Part shown: piece by piece, positions 1 through 12,039 of the stretch
Layout of the letters: the number at the start of each line of letters is the position of its first letter
How positions within the stretch are numbered: the first letter of the stretch is position 1
From: Adiantum capillus-veneris
Taxonomy: Eukaryota > Streptophyta > Polypodiopsida > Polypodiales > Pteridaceae
Direction: 5' to 3'
DNA length: 64,000 nucleotides
NCBI GenBank assembly: GCA_014529385.2
Contig: CM043956.1
Span: forward strand, 62,338,620-62,402,619
Made by a program: the position numbers and the translations under genes
Notes under the pieces: generated by a model
What the model was told of the DNA's origin: nothing
Seen by the model: the letters and a program-made list of their open reading frames with translations, nothing else
The model's database searches: none

Positions 1-370
<370 letters not shown>

Positions 371-763
371 AGAGAGATAGAGAGATAAGCCGTGCTACGC
401 CTGTACAGGCCGAGAGGGAGAGAGAGACATGGCAAGCGGGCTGCTGCCAAAACAGAGCGCGAGAGAGGGAGAGGGGATTGGGGGGGTGGTGAGGGAGAGG
501 ATGAGGGTGTGAGAGGGTGAGGGTGAGTGAGTGTGTGGTGTGGAGAGCATGGGTCCCGGTTTCCTTGCGCTACGCCTTCGGGCTAAAACGGAAGAGAGAG
601 AGAGAGAGAGAAGGGGATGCGAGCATGAGGTGGCGCTAGAGGGAGAGTGGGCTCCATTGGGTGAGTGCCCACCGTGGGGGGGGGGAGGGGGGAAAGAGGG
701 TGGGGATAGCAGGCCAAGGGAAGGGTTAGTGAGTCCGGGGGAGGGTGAGGCGAGCGGGTGGGG

Positions 764-794
<31 letters not shown>

Positions 795-1028
795 ATATTA
801 GCGGGCTAAAACGGGGGGGGGGGGGGATGGGATGGGGGGGGAAAGAGTGTGTGAGAGAGAGAGGGTGAGTGTAAGAATACGGGAGAGCGGGGGGTTCACA
901 TGCGGCTCGACACAGAGGGAGAGCGAGAGGAGAAACGAGAGAGGGGTCGGGGTGAGTGATCGAGGCTTGCGCCTAGCCGGGGGTGGCTAGTAAGGGGGGG
1001 AGGGGGGGAAGGTTTGGGAGAGAGAGAG

Positions 1029-1097
<69 letters not shown>

Positions 1098-1310
1098 ATT
1101 AGAGAGAGGTATGTAGGAAAAGATGGGGGGGGGGGGGGGGGGGGGGGGGTTACTACATTCAATGCCCACCGGGGAAATAACTACAGGGAGAGAGAGAAGG
1201 GGTATCTGAAAACGAAGGCGGCTGGCCAGGCTGGGGTATAGACAAGCGGGGGCATGGGGTGATAAGGCCGGCCAATCGGAGGGGGGGGGGGTGACATGCC
1301 CGTAGAGGTG
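371..1310. repeat. Purine-rich low-complexity DNA with G runs and (GA)n
   Basis: The plus strand is strongly G/A biased. G runs of about 10 or more lie near 676-692, 769-793, 811-827, 1123-1149 and 1279-1291, with (GA)n at about 1017-1094. The Glu-Arg or Ser-Leu frames here are repeat artefacts. From 1311 to 1599 I see unremarkable sequence and no gene. Confidence 0.9.
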
Positions 1311-1599
1311 TCGTGAGGATTGACAAGGCGGTGCCAAGCCTTCCAACAGTGTCGCCAAGGCCCCGGCTGAGAAAAAATAAGTTTTTCTTTTTTTTTTCTT
1401 TGATTTTCAAAAATTGGCTATCAACACAACATCCCGTGAAACCAGAATATGCTTTGTTTGTGGATAATACAACGTGTAACCTTTGCTTTCAGCACTATAA
1501 TCAACAAAAATACATCTGTTAGCCTTATCATCCAATTTTTTGTGTTGTGTTTGTGGCACCAAAGCATATGCCAAATAGCCAAAAACACGTTGTCAAAGA

Positions 1600-3130
1600 G
1601 TTGGCGGTCTTGCCAGGAAGGCATCGGGCCTCTAGCTGTGAGGGTTTGTGGGGAAAATGGGAAGCTTTTCACTTAAGCAAACTTAGTGTTTGTATCAAAT
1701 ACATTGTGTGTAGCCATTGGAATCTTACACGCAGACACACACATACGCACACGTGAAACCCTCAAAACAAAACAAAGATGAAAATATCAAAGCTTTGATC
1801 GTATCTAATCAAAGGTAAGATGAAAGTGTTCACTGATGCATTTATAACAGCAAGTCGTTGTGCTCCAAATAGATTGTGAATGGTTCTTTGAAACTGTAAC
1901 TTAGTGCTTACAAAGATGTATGTATTTTTCCTAGCGATAGGAGTGAGCTGTGTCACGGTACAAGTCTTCTTGGTTCATAGTAATATTAAGAAAGCAAAAC
2001 TCAACCCCTAGATTAGAATAAATATGTGCACATCAAAAGAATTAGAGTAGTCTAGTAGTGGCAAAATAAGAGGACGTGGAGAAAGAAGAATTTCTTGCAG
2101 TCTTTTCGGCCCAAAGTGTAACACAATTCTTTGTTGGAAGTGGATTTTACGGCTAATACAAACGTTAATTTTAATATGTTGCACAAAGTGAAAGGGTTGA
2201 AAAGTTACACCATTGTGGTTATTCATCTAAGAAAGCTCAGAAAGCAATCAAACTATAGAGGAAAGAGATAAGAGAGACAACCAACACACAAAGACTCACA
2301 CAAGCTTAATCCAAAGAAGTGAAGCACACCTCAAGACTTGTGGTATTGTAGCCAACTTGATGAAGTAGATGATGCGTAGTAGTCTCCAACACCGTTTGCA
2401 AGCCACCAACAATGCGTCTTTATTGATGAAAGAAGGCTACATAGAGTGTATGCGCATTACAAGTGAGGAGATAGAAGGCTTGAGGCATGAAGTAGCAAGC
2501 TCAAGATTGGGCTGCAATTAAGAGAAAATTTTCCTCAAGGAGATGGCTAAGAGGTTGGGTGATGGCTTGATAGAGTGGCTTAATTATGGGAATTGCTTGA
2601 GCGCTTGATTGCTTGAAGGTTTTCTTGATGCCCAAGTGAGGGGCAAAAGGCTCTATTTATAGGTGAAGTTTCCTTTTGAAGAAGATATTTGCTTAGAAAT
2701 ATCCAAGGGATTTGTGTGACAAGTGTCTCTCTTTTCAAAATATCTTGAAATTATCTTCAAAGTTTCTAGATCTTTCTCTTCAAGAAATATCTAGAGGTTC
2801 TTCTAGATCTTTCTCTTCAAGAAGTATCTAGAGGTTCTTTTAGATCTTTCTCCAAATATCTTCTCCTTGCCACCACATGTCAAGAGTTGTTGAGTTATGC
2901 TGGGAACATGTGCATAAAGTAGATTCATAAAAAATTGAGAGAGAGCTTGGCATACATCATGGATGACATCAAACAAACTCGTAACCACTTTTCTAAGGGA
3001 TTTTTCTAGGTCCATAATCACTCCAAAGTGCACCTACTATGTGTATAATGACACCTCATGGGGTATACTATGACTAAGGTCACTTTTGGCCATGCTATAC
3101 ATGTCATATGCCACGTAGGATGCCTAGTAG
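1600..3130 (-). repeat. R1 repeat, copy 1 (degenerate LTR-like sequence)
   Basis: The segment 1600-2230 aligns in the same orientation with 28725-29335. Both start with the same CGGTCTTGCCAGGAA block, and both share a GAAAA-ATCAA stretch, TTGGTTCATAG and a final TTATTCATCTA. By eye the identity is roughly two thirds. The remainder shares shorter blocks with 29340-30420. On the minus strand both copies have a TATA-like box (CCTATAAATAG, near 2653-2663, and CCTATAAAAGG, near 29926-29936). I infer LTR or promoter sequence of a minus-strand retroelement; its ends are not defined. Confidence 0.45.
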
Positions 3131-3249
3131 ATAGGAGGTATGTTTTATAATCTCATTTCATCATGGCTCCAAGAAGAGGTTCACAAAGAAGCCCGAGATC
3201 GAAGCCCATTCCCAACAAGAGTGACACATCAGACTTCGACTAGCTTTTT

Positions 3250-4454
3250 GCATGCTAAATGGAAAATGCATATACTTATGCACACTTAAGGTATACAGAT
3301 AAAATCCATAATATTGTAGGGCTTAGCTTCCGTTCCCACCATGCACGTGCCACGGCACGACAACGCATGTGCTCAATAGAAGGCTTTCGATCATGCCATG
3401 CTTTATATGGAGTAATAGATTGCGAAGCTTTTGTAGGAAACCTGTTTAGTACATAAGTGGCACAAAGGATGGCCTCAAGCCAAAAAGAATGCGGCAAAGC
3501 TTGACTTTTGACCATACATCGTGCCATTTTCGTAAGTGACCTGTCTTTCCTCTCAGCAACACCATTTTATGAGGTGTATAAGGCACTATACATTGGTGTT
3601 TTCTCCCACTACTAGATAGAAATGCACTAAATTCATGAGACATATACTACCCCCCTCGATCGGAACGAAGGCTTTCCATAGTGCATTTTCAAACATTTTC
3701 GACCATAGCCAAAAATTGTTTGAAGCACATAAGAACTTCGAACTTTGCTTTAAGCAGAAATACCCATGCATGCCTGGAGTAATCATCAATGAAAGTCACA
3801 AAGTACAGGCAATTTCCCAAGGATAGAGTTTGCATGGGCCGACAAACATCACTATGCTCAAGCTACAACTTGCATGTGGCCCTAACTGAACCATCCTTTG
3901 AAAACTGTGAACGCTACATTTTACCCAAAATATAGCCTTCACAAACATGTTTGACAGGTGCTTCAAGAGGTGGCAAAGAAGCAACCATATTTTTCATATT
4001 TTTGTAAACACAGCAAACTCGCAAAGTAATTCGAATGCCCAAAATGTGCATGCCACAGTTTTGCATCTGAAACAACCCATGAATTTGCAACTGCATTTGA
4101 AAAATTTTTTCCACACTTGTCATACAAATTGAGCTTATAAAACACATGGCACAAATGGCCAGATGCAACAACTTTATCACCAAAACTGAGATCATGAACC
4201 GTACATTTTTCATCCCTAAATTTGACTACAAGTCCAAGTCTAGCAAGTGCAGATATTGAAAAATATTCTTCTTGATCCGAGGTACATAAAGTGCATCAAC
4301 AAGTGTGAAAGAAGTGCCATTTGCAGCAGTAAATACAATCTTTCCAACTCCCTGAACCGGATAAGAGGCATTGTTGGCACAAGTGTGTGAATTCCCATGA
4401 GGGACAGACTCGAGAGAGGTGAAGAATTCAAGATGTGAGGTAATGTGCTTTGTA
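3250..4454 (-). pseudogene. Copia-C pol remnant (protease-integrase), cut off from its gag by Gy-B
   Basis: Minus-strand frames at 3276-3527, 3446-3643 and 3914-4458 read as decayed copia integrase. Recognisable pieces are a VPYTPHKM core-like segment, then SFWLEAILCATYVLNRFPTKA, then TPYKAWHDRKPSIEHMR (the stretch before the RT of copia elements). They are in different frames, so indels are needed. The sequence stops being copia-like near 3250, so RT, RNase H and the distal LTR are missing. It belongs with the gag at 16913-17981: Gy-B sits between them with its target duplication GCACC at 4455-4459 and 16908-16912. Confidence 0.65.
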
Positions 4455-4459
4455 GCACC

Positions 4460-5671
4460 TGTTACATTTAATGGCCTAAAAACTTGTGTGTAGCGGAAAT
4501 TAGCATGAACATAGTGGGCATTTCATTAGAATAGATTCCTAATGAGAATTACAAGAGTGCTTAAGTGGAGAGAGCAACAAAAATCATAACTCCTAGTTAG
4601 ATAGCATGAACAATACTTTCAAAAGAGAGAGAAATTAAGCTATTGACAACAGTTGAGGACCGGATTTGCATGGAGCCGGTCCCCCCTCCAAAAGGCTTTG
4701 TATTATGGTTTCTCCCATCAAGAGAGACATTGTACAATACAATTCTTTGTCTCTCTTGATGTCTCTCCCATCAAGAGAGACATTGTACAATACAATTCTT
4801 TGTGTTCCTTCAAGACTAGCTAGTGCAATGAAGATGAAAGCTTCATGCACTAAGCAAAACACTTAGCAAAAACAACATCAATTATCCCCGGTCTCAGACC
4901 CAAGACCTCGCACACCTTCGAAGATGGTGAGAGCTAGCAGGGTATGAGAGTAGATTGAGAGGAAGAAGGAGTATCTTACGAGAAAGATGTACATCTCCTC
5001 ACATAATCACTCATATTAGCATAGCTTAGCTTAGTAATTAGCATGGTAGAGGAGATGAGCATGCATTGAAGCTTGGCTCTTGGTTGGATTTGCATCCACA
5101 TGCCAAGAGTGTGTCGATGTATGCTTCTATCTCACAAGCTTGGAGTAGGTGATGAGCTAGCGTGGGAAGAGATAGTCTTCTTTAGTTCACACATGAGATT
5201 GTGTGTGTGTGTGTGTGTGTGTGTGTTAATCCCTTGCAAAAATCAGCCCCCTCTCTCTCTTGGGCGAGCCCTCTTGCTATTTGCTCTTGCTATCTCCCCA
5301 TTGGAGCTCCCCAGGGTTAGCCAATGACTATTAAGCAGCATAAGTGATATCCTTCTGACATGTGTCCCCCTTTCCCCTTTTGTGAGAGCTTTAGGTAATT
5401 TAATAGTTCAACTAAACTCTCATTGGACCCCTTTGCCTCCTGGCCAATAGGAATCAGGCAAGCCATTGGGCTGCTGAATGCTCATTGGACCACTTGGGGA
5501 GACTGTCCAATAGTCTTCTAGAGGACTTAATTCTCATTGGTTCTTTTATTAAGTGGTTTTAAATTAATTAAACTAGATTAACTCTAGCCTAATTCTCATT
5601 GGTCCACCTCCAAGGCCATCCAATAGGAATTGGGTACACCTTGTGGGCATTTGGCCGAGGGAGCTGACATG
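4460..5671 (-). repeat. Gy-B left (3') LTR, distal segment
   Basis: This is colinear with the E LTR from its first base (shared block AATGGCCTAAAA, later TGTAGCGGAAATTAGC). It runs to the Copia-A insertion point; the LTR resumes at 11223 and ends at 11667. It has a local duplication of the block containing TTGTACAATACAATTC (4727-4800) and an expanded GT tract (5202-5226), neither of which is in E. Confidence 0.85.
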
Positions 5672-5863
5672 TGTTGGGGTATAAAGCCCAATGTGGTCGC
5701 CCAGGTAAGTGGGCGGGCCGCCAGGTATGTACACATATTCTTTTGTTAAAACCTAATAAGAACTCACTATGCTCTACACATTACAGTAGAGTGAGTTCAC
5801 CATATCGTCGTGCTCTTCTTCTCGCACTCTCTCTTGCGTCGCACTTCCGCTCGTACTCCTTCA
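5672..5863 (+). repeat. Copia-A 5' LTR
   Basis: The 192-bp LTR starts TGTTGGGG and ends CTCCTTCA. It matches 11026-11217 with four visible differences, three of them C/T exchanges. Confidence 0.93.
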
Positions 5864-5865
5864 AC

Positions 5866-5877
5866 TGGTATTAGAGC
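5866..5877 (+). promoter_or_regulatory. Copia-A primer binding site (initiator-Met tRNA)
   Basis: TGGTATTAGAGC lies two bases after the 5' LTR. It matches the usual plant initiator-Met primer site TGGTATCAGAGC except for C to T at position 7. Confidence 0.85.
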
Positions 5878-6959
5878 TCAGATCGAAGCTCAGGGCAGCA
5901 CTGCAGGAGGCTAGAGTCACCAACTCAGATTGGAGTGAAATTCGACAGGCAAAGACACGGCCCCAAATCTTGTGGGTAAGCCCAAAGGGCTTGGTGTTGT
6001 TAGAATTTCATTCTGAGGTCATCTCGGCCACCATTCGGCTTCGACAAAGGTCTGCGCAGGCCATTTTCGACTACATGGTCTCAGCGGGTGCAGATCCGAC
6101 TCTGCAAATTTGGGGTTTTCGGCCTACGACTGCAGGTGCTGAGGATATCGACACTACCAGAGTGTTGATTTGTGGCTGTCTACACATCGAAGGACGGCTC
6201 ATAGTTCTTGGAGGCGTGTCACATACGACACGGGCGCATCTACACACAGACTGTAGGCGGCATCCACTAGTTCATCAGGTAGCTTGTGTTTGCTGCTTGA
6301 TATTCCAGATTTCATCCTCACATTGCAGGTACTTCCACATGGGATGTATTGTCAGAGATGATGTATGTCTGTTGAGGGTTTGCTGGCTGTGAGTCACGCA
6401 GCAAACAACCGTCACAGTGGTTACAACATACAGTGGGAAATTTGTGGATGTATGACTTTGTGGGAAGTCTATGTACTGTCAGATTTACTGCAGCCTTTGT
6501 TGAGGGTCGAGTGAGGTTTTATTGAGCTAGGGGATTCTCGAATGTTGAGATCCTTTCGGTGATACAGGTCTTGGAGCGATCCATCGAGCACCCTTAGATA
6601 GGCAGCTAGGATGTATTGACTGTGAGTTAGACAGTTGGGATTGCATCTTTGCTTTACTGCCGTTGAGGCATTGTCGCAGTCTATGCTTATAGGACAGTGT
6701 AGGACAGTGAGAGATAGTACAGGTGCAGGACAGGTTTACCCCGCAGCTTACAGTGTCAGAGAGATAGTGTTTTTTGAGTTTGTTTTTGGTCTGTTTTGGA
6801 GTAAACCAGAGCCATTTTACAAAGGAGACTCTACCGAAATTTTATGCAGAATCTTGAAGCTTTCTTGGTTCATTTGACAGGTTGAATTGGTTCAGAGGTC
6901 AGTTTACAGGGAAACTCTGCCGAATTTTTCCCAGGAAAGTAAACTACTCTGAAGCGTAG

Positions 6960-7780
6960 CTATGCTGGGATCACAGGACACTGCTCTTACAATATCAAGA
7001 AGCTGGATGGAACCAATTTCCCATTGTGGAAGAACAGATTTGGCACGTGTTGGTACAAAAGAAGCAGATAAAACCTATAAAGCTCAAGGGGATAAAACCA
7101 GAAGATATGGACGAAGATGAATGGAGCGAAATGGATGAATTGGCACTTTCTACCATTATGCTGACTTTGGCACAAAGCGTTTACTTCAATGTAGCAGACG
7201 AGATGTCGGCTTATCAAGCATGGTTAAGCTGAGTGATCTTTATGAGAAGCAGAGTGCAACTTCACAGGTATACTGGCTTAAAAGCTTGTTGACTTGAAGA
7301 TGAAAGAAGGGACACCTATGTCCAATCATCTGAATGAATTCAACAACAATATATAGTCAGCTGTCAGCTCAAGGTGTCAAGTTTGATGAACCTGTTAGAG
7401 CTATGTTCCTGTTGATCACATTGCCGGAAAGTTGGACACTTTTCGCACAGCTTTGAGTAATTCTGCACCTCCAGATGGTTTGAACATAGCAGGTGTAGAA
7501 GGAAGTCTGCTTACTGAAGAAACCAATAGAAAGACAATGGACAAAGGCAAAGGAACAGTCTTAGTTGTCAGGGGAAGGACCAAAGAAAAGTACAAAGTGG
7601 AAAGAGGAATCAGTCTCGTAGCAAGTCCCGCAGTGCTAAAGGCAAGAGTGACATAGAATGCTACCATTGTGCAAGAAGGGTCACATGAAAAGAGACTACA
7701 GAGAATGGAAAGCAAAAAAGGCAAAGAGAAAGCTGAAGACCATGGTAGAAAGAACAAGTCCTCAGTGAAGATCAAGAAAT
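6960..7780 (+). pseudogene. Copia-A gag remnant
   Basis: Several frames each carry a part of a copia Gag: a KKLDGTNFPLWKNR segment near 7000, an ALSTIMLTLAQSVYFNV segment (7026-7232 frame), then a zinc-knuckle area near 7660-7695 that begins CYHC but shifts frame before its His and last Cys. At least three frame changes separate these pieces, so no functional Gag is made. The stretch from 5880 to 6960 is leader sequence without a recognisable gene. Confidence 0.7.
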
Positions 7781-7927
7781 AAATGTGACAAACATTGTTG
7801 CAGAGGATGACAGTCTAGTGTCAGGAGACATCTACTTCTTGAAGAATACAATGGACTCAGCTCTTCTTACAGCATCTGATGAAATTCACTGAGTGACTGG
7901 ATTATAGACTCAAGGGCATCACTTCAT

Positions 7928-10900
7928 GTGTCTCCAAACAAGGAGTGGTTTACTTCTTATGTGACCACTAAAGATCATGTTCGGCTAGGCAATGGGCAGA
8001 CATGTGAGATCTTAGGTGTTGGAGATGTTCAATTGAAGTTTCAGAATGGCTCTTCTTTCACGCTGAAGAATGTGAGACATGTTCCCCGAATTACAAAGAG
8101 CTTGATCAGCACAGGTTTACTTGATGATGCTGGCTACGTCACCACTTTTGGACAGAACATGTGGAAGATATCCAAGGGTTCTATGACGGTAGCACATGGA
8201 GTAAAGTCTGGAGGACTTTACATGATTTATGTATCAAATGTCTCTAAAAATGTAATCAATGTAACCGAGCAGCCGAACGTTTCTTTGTGGCATAGCCGGT
8301 TAGGACATATGTCCAAGAAGGGAATGGAAATCTTATCTCGTTCTGGTTATTTTCCTGGCTTTTCATTTAATGATTTTGAATTCTGTGAGCATTGTCTGTA
8401 TGGTAAGCAAACACAGCAGCCACATAAGCATAGAAGCAGTAGAAGAGATACACAGTTGGCACTTGTTCATAGTGATTTGTGTGGACCTATGCCTAACCTA
8501 TCTCTAGGGGGAGCTTCTTACTTTATGACATTTATAGATGATTACTCCAGGAAAGTATGGGTTTACTTTCTCAAGCACAAGGATGAAGCGTTGAGTGTTT
8601 TCAAAACGTTTGTGACACTTGTGGAGAATCAGAGTGGCAAGAAGCTTAAATGCTTACGCACTTACAATGGTGGAGAGTATGTTTCAAAGGCCTTTCAGGA
8701 CTTTTGTGAGTCAAAAGGTATAAAACGTGAACTTACTACTCCTTACAATCCTCCTCGAAATGGTGTTGCTGAGAGGATGAATAGGACCATACAAGAGAAG
8801 GTCAGAAGTATGTTGTCTAATGCACAGCTGCCAAATGGGTTTTGGGCTGAAGCTGTATCAACAACTGTTCATCTTGTAAATAGATCTCCTAGCAAGGTTT
8901 TGCAGAAGGATTCAGTGCCAGAGATGGTATGGTCAGGCAAAATGCCCTCATACAAGCATATCAGAGTCTTTGGCTGTGAGGCATATACTCACGTTCCAAA
9001 GGAATTTAGGAACAAACTTGAGCCAAAGAGTAGAAAGTGCATCTTTCTAGGCTATGGTAATTCTGGTGAGATGGGGTACAAACTTTGGGATCCCGAATCC
9101 AGAAAGGTTGTCCGCAGCAATGATGTTCACTTTAATGAATCCAAATATCATTCTAAACCAGAGAGGGTTGAGGAGATTAGAAGAGTTGTCTTCCAAGAAG
9201 ATGGACCTGCACGTGCAAGACAAAATGTCACGGCTCAAGAGGAGCAAGGACAGGATAGAGTGGAACCACAGGTTGTGGCTGAGCCTGAGCCACCTACTGT
9301 GCGTAGATCTAGACGTGTCACACGACCTCCTGATAGGTTTGTTCCATCTATGAATTATGTCATGTTGACTGATTGCAATGAGCCTTCATGTTACAAGGAA
9401 GCAGTGCAAATGAAGGACTCCGGGAATTGGCAATTGGCCATGCAGTCAGAGATGGCAGCTCTGCATAAAAACCAGACATGGAAGCTAGTTAAATTACCAC
9501 GGGGCAAAAAGGCTCTACCCTGTAAATGGGTTTACAGGTATAAGATCACCGCTCATGATAGTCAGCCAAAGTACAAAGCAAGGCTTGTTGCCAAGGGCTT
9601 TAACAAGCAAGAACAAGGCATTGACTTTGATGAAGTCTTCTCTCCGGTGGTCAAGATGACTACATTGAGATGCTTTCTTGCATTGGTTGCCATATTAGAT
9701 TTGGTGTTGCACCAAATGGATGTCAAGACAGCGTTCTTGCATGGTGATTTAGATGTGGAAATTTACATGCAGCAGCCAGAAGGTTTGTTGAGAAAGGCAA
9801 GGAAGATTTGGGTATGCCAGTTGTTAAAGAGTCTTTATGGCTTAAAACAATCACCGAGGGCATGGTACCATAAATTCCACAAGTTTATGCTTTCTCAAGG
9901 CTACAAACGTAGTGAGTTCGATCACTGTCTATATACAAAGAAGGCTAAGGATGGCAGTTGGCTGATCCTTATTTTGTATGTGGATGACATGTTGATTGCT
10001 GGCAAGCACTTGGAAGAAATTTTAGCTTTGAAGTCAAAGATGGCAAAATCGTTTGACATGAAAGACATGGGTGAGGCAAGTCATATACTTGGTATGCGCA
10101 TTGAGAGAGACAGATCAAAGAAGTTGATTTGGTTATCTCAAACAGAGTATATTGACAAGGTTTTGCAACGTTTCAATATGGAGAAGGGAAAGGCATTGAG
10201 TGTTCCATTGCCACCATATGTGAAACTTAGCAAACAAGATTGTCTTGTGTCTGAGGAAGAACAGGCTGAAATGGATAAGATTCCATATGCGTCTGCAGTG
10301 GGTAGTTTGATGTATGCAATGATTGCTACTCGCCCAGACATTGCATTTGCAGTGGGAGTAGTAAGTCGATACATGTCAAACCCAGGCAAGAAACATTGGG
10401 AGGCAGTGAATGGAATATTGAGATACCTGAAAGCTACAAAGAGTATGCGTATATGCTATGGGAGTCAGGATCTAAGTGTAAAGGGTTTTACAGACTCAGA
10501 TTATGCAGGTGACTTAGACAACCGAAGGTCTACGTCAGGGTATGTCTTTACATTGGCTGGTGGAGCAGTATCATGGCGTTCTAGATTACAAGATTGTGTT
10601 ACTCAGTCTACTACAGAGGCTGAATATGTTGCAGCATCAGAGGCATGCAAAGAATCAATTTGGCTTAATCGACTAGTAACAGATTTGGGAATCAAAGAAG
10701 AGATGCCTGTGTTATATTGTGATAGTCAAAGTGCTATACAATTGGCTCGCAATCCAGTTTATCACTCAAAGACAGAGCATGTGGATGTGAAGTATCATTT
10801 CATCAGGGAAATGCTCGAGGATAAGCAACTTCAGCTTGTCAAAGTTCACACCACAGAAAATCCTGCTGATCTACTTACAAAAGGACTTCCCTCAGAGAGC

Positions 10901-10936
10901 TTTGCGCATTTTCGCAAGCAGTTAGGTGTAGGGTAG
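7928..10936 (+). CDS. Copia-A Pol polyprotein (protease tail, integrase, RT, RNase H)
   Basis: The 1002-codon frame is open back to 7883, so the upstream protease motif is in frame. In order it holds a retropepsin start (WIIDS near 7898-7912), the integrase zinc region (LWHSRLGH to CEHC), the integrase core (HSDLCGPM, FIDDYSR, NGVAERMNR), RT (MDVKTAFLHGDLD, YGLKQSPRAWY, LYVDDMLIAG) and RNase H (FTDSDYAGDLDNRRSTSGY, STTEAEYVA, YCDSQSAIQL). The RNase H motifs are typical of Tnt1/Tork elements. Two catalytic positions are changed: the protease DSG reads DSR (Arg codon 7913-7915), and the second integrase Asp (DNGGEY) is Tyr (codon 8663-8665). RT and RNase H motifs look intact. The protein is predicted unable to process itself or integrate; rescue by another copy is possible. 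Confidence 0.93.
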   Translation: MSPNKEWFTSYVTTKDHVRLGNGQTCEILGVGDVQLKFQNGSSFTLKNVRHVPRITKSLISTGLLDDAGYVTTFGQNMWKISKGSMTVAHGVKSGGLYMIYVSNVSKNVINVTEQPNVSLWHSRLGHMSKKGMEILSRSGYFPGFSFNDFEFCEHCLYGKQTQQPHKHRSSRRDTQLALVHSDLCGPMPNLSLGGASYFMTFIDDYSRKVWVYFLKHKDEALSVFKTFVTLVENQSGKKLKCLRTYNGGEYVSKAFQDFCESKGIKRELTTPYNPPRNGVAERMNRTIQEKVRSMLSNAQLPNGFWAEAVSTTVHLVNRSPSKVLQKDSVPEMVWSGKMPSYKHIRVFGCEAYTHVPKEFRNKLEPKSRKCIFLGYGNSGEMGYKLWDPESRKVVRSNDVHFNESKYHSKPERVEEIRRVVFQEDGPARARQNVTAQEEQGQDRVEPQVVAEPEPPTVRRSRRVTRPPDRFVPSMNYVMLTDCNEPSCYKEAVQMKDSGNWQLAMQSEMAALHKNQTWKLVKLPRGKKALPCKWVYRYKITAHDSQPKYKARLVAKGFNKQEQGIDFDEVFSPVVKMTTLRCFLALVAILDLVLHQMDVKTAFLHGDLDVEIYMQQPEGLLRKARKIWVCQLLKSLYGLKQSPRAWYHKFHKFMLSQGYKRSEFDHCLYTKKAKDGSWLILILYVDDMLIAGKHLEEILALKSKMAKSFDMKDMGEASHILGMRIERDRSKKLIWLSQTEYIDKVLQRFNMEKGKALSVPLPPYVKLSKQDCLVSEEEQAEMDKIPYASAVGSLMYAMIATRPDIAFAVGVVSRYMSNPGKKHWEAVNGILRYLKATKSMRICYGSQDLSVKGFTDSDYAGDLDNRRSTSGYVFTLAGGAVSWRSRLQDCVTQSTTEAEYVAASEACKESIWLNRLVTDLGIKEEMPVLYCDSQSAIQLARNPVYHSKTEHVDVKYHFIREMLEDKQLQLVKVHTTENPADLLTKGLPSESFAHFRKQLGVG

Positions 10937-11013
10937 TACACCACTTCTCTACATCTCTTGTATATTAGCTTGTATAGTAGCTTCTCTCACACTTAAAGTA
11001 CCACATTGGACTT

Positions 11014-11025
11014 TAAGTGGGAGGT
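11014..11025 (+). promoter_or_regulatory. Copia-A polypurine tract
   Basis: AAGTGGGAGGT directly precedes the 3' LTR (TGTTGGGG at 11026), the expected place for the plus-strand priming tract. Confidence 0.75.
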
Positions 11026-11217
11026 TGTTGGGGTATAAAGCCCAATGTGGTCGCCCAGGTAAGTGGGCGGGCCGCCAGGTATGTACACATATTCTTTTGT
11101 TAAAACCTAATAAGAACTCACTATCCTCTACACATTACAGTAGAGCGAGTTCACCATATTGTCGTGCTCTTCTTCTCGCACTCTCTCTCGCGTCGCACTT
11201 CCGCTCGTACTCCTTCA
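11026..11217 (+). repeat. Copia-A 3' LTR
   Basis: The 192-bp partner of 5672-5863 is followed by the ACATG target duplication at 11218-11222. Confidence 0.93.
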
Positions 11218-11222
11218 ACATG

Positions 11223-11250
11223 TGTCCCTCATTCCCTTTGTGTAAAGGGA

Positions 11251-11290
<40 letters not shown>

Positions 11291-11667
11291 CTTTCTCTCA
11301 CATCCCCTACAAGAAAGGCTCGCCCCCTCCCAAATAGGGATTGCAAAGACTTTTTTGTACACACACCAAGCATCCAATTCCCTTAAGGTTGACCTTTGGA
11401 CACAACCTTTGATTTGTGGAACCTTAGCATTTTGGAAGTCTTAATGGGCTGAACCTTAGGGTCGTTTTAACCCATTGTTGCACATGGCTCTTTTGCACAT
11501 GGCCCCCCTTTTGGATCCCTATTTTCCCTCCTTTGGATCCCTACAGTGGCCGGTCTGCTAGCTTAACCAATATTCTAGCTTTTTCTCCCCTGGAACTTCC
11601 CCACATTAAATGATCAGTTTAATATAAGAAAATCATTTAGGAGAATTAGATATTGATTATTATGACA
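11223..11667 (-). repeat. Gy-B left (3') LTR, proximal segment
   Basis: The Gy-B LTR resumes after Copia-A with TCCCTCATTCCC and ends ATTATTATGACA, followed by the purine-tract complement TTACCTCTCTCTTGAAA, as in element E. It contains an expanded (GT)n tract at 11255-11289. The frames across it are LTR noise. Confidence 0.88.
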
Positions 11668-12039
11668 TTACCTCTCTCTTGAAATCATAGTCGTCCTCGA
11701 CTATGATGTAGAGAAGATAAAGCATATTCATGAGTCCTTTTCCTAGCGGGTAGAGGATCCCTATGTTACCCTACGACATCATTCCACAATGGATGACTAG
11801 TCCATTTGGCGCTTGAGAGCCTGAGGCTGCCGCAAGCATGTCTGCACATTAGTCCTATCAATCTTCCATAGTAGAGTGACAAGCTCTACTTGGTGTTTGG
11901 GAGACGTCGTCTCCGCAAAACTTGATCTAAGCATGCATACTACTTCATTTTTGTGCACAATAAAGAAAAAGAGAGTCTTATAAGACAAAAAACTTTGTTC
12001 CTTTTTAACATTTTGTACATTTGCTTACTTTTGGGAAGC

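Larger units (their letters stand above)
5672..11217 (+). mobile_element. Copia-A: Ty1/copia element of Tork/Tnt1 type with both LTRs
   Basis: This 5546-bp element has 192-bp LTRs beginning TGTTGGGG and ending CTCCTTCA. It is flanked by the 5-bp duplication ACATG (5667-5671 and 11218-11222) and sits inside the left LTR of Gy-B. The uninterrupted sequence of that site is seen in the Gy-B right LTR near 16450. The two LTRs differ at about 4 positions of 192 by eye, so the insertion is moderately old. The primer site follows the 5' LTR and a polypurine tract precedes the 3' LTR. The gag part is frameshifted; the pol frame is open but has two catalytic-site changes. Confidence 0.95.

Noticed and set aside
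3163-3243. Short plus-strand frame starting MAPRRGSQRSPRSKP
   Set aside because: Only 26 codons, reminiscent of a Gag start, but with no matching LTR or primer site and no continuation.
3332-3362. Block near 3332 similar to 26366 and 30730 (ACGTGYCACRRCACGAC)
   Set aside because: At 3332 it is part of the copia reading frame; the similarity is short and probably chance. Only the 26366/30739 pair (22 bp) was kept as a note.
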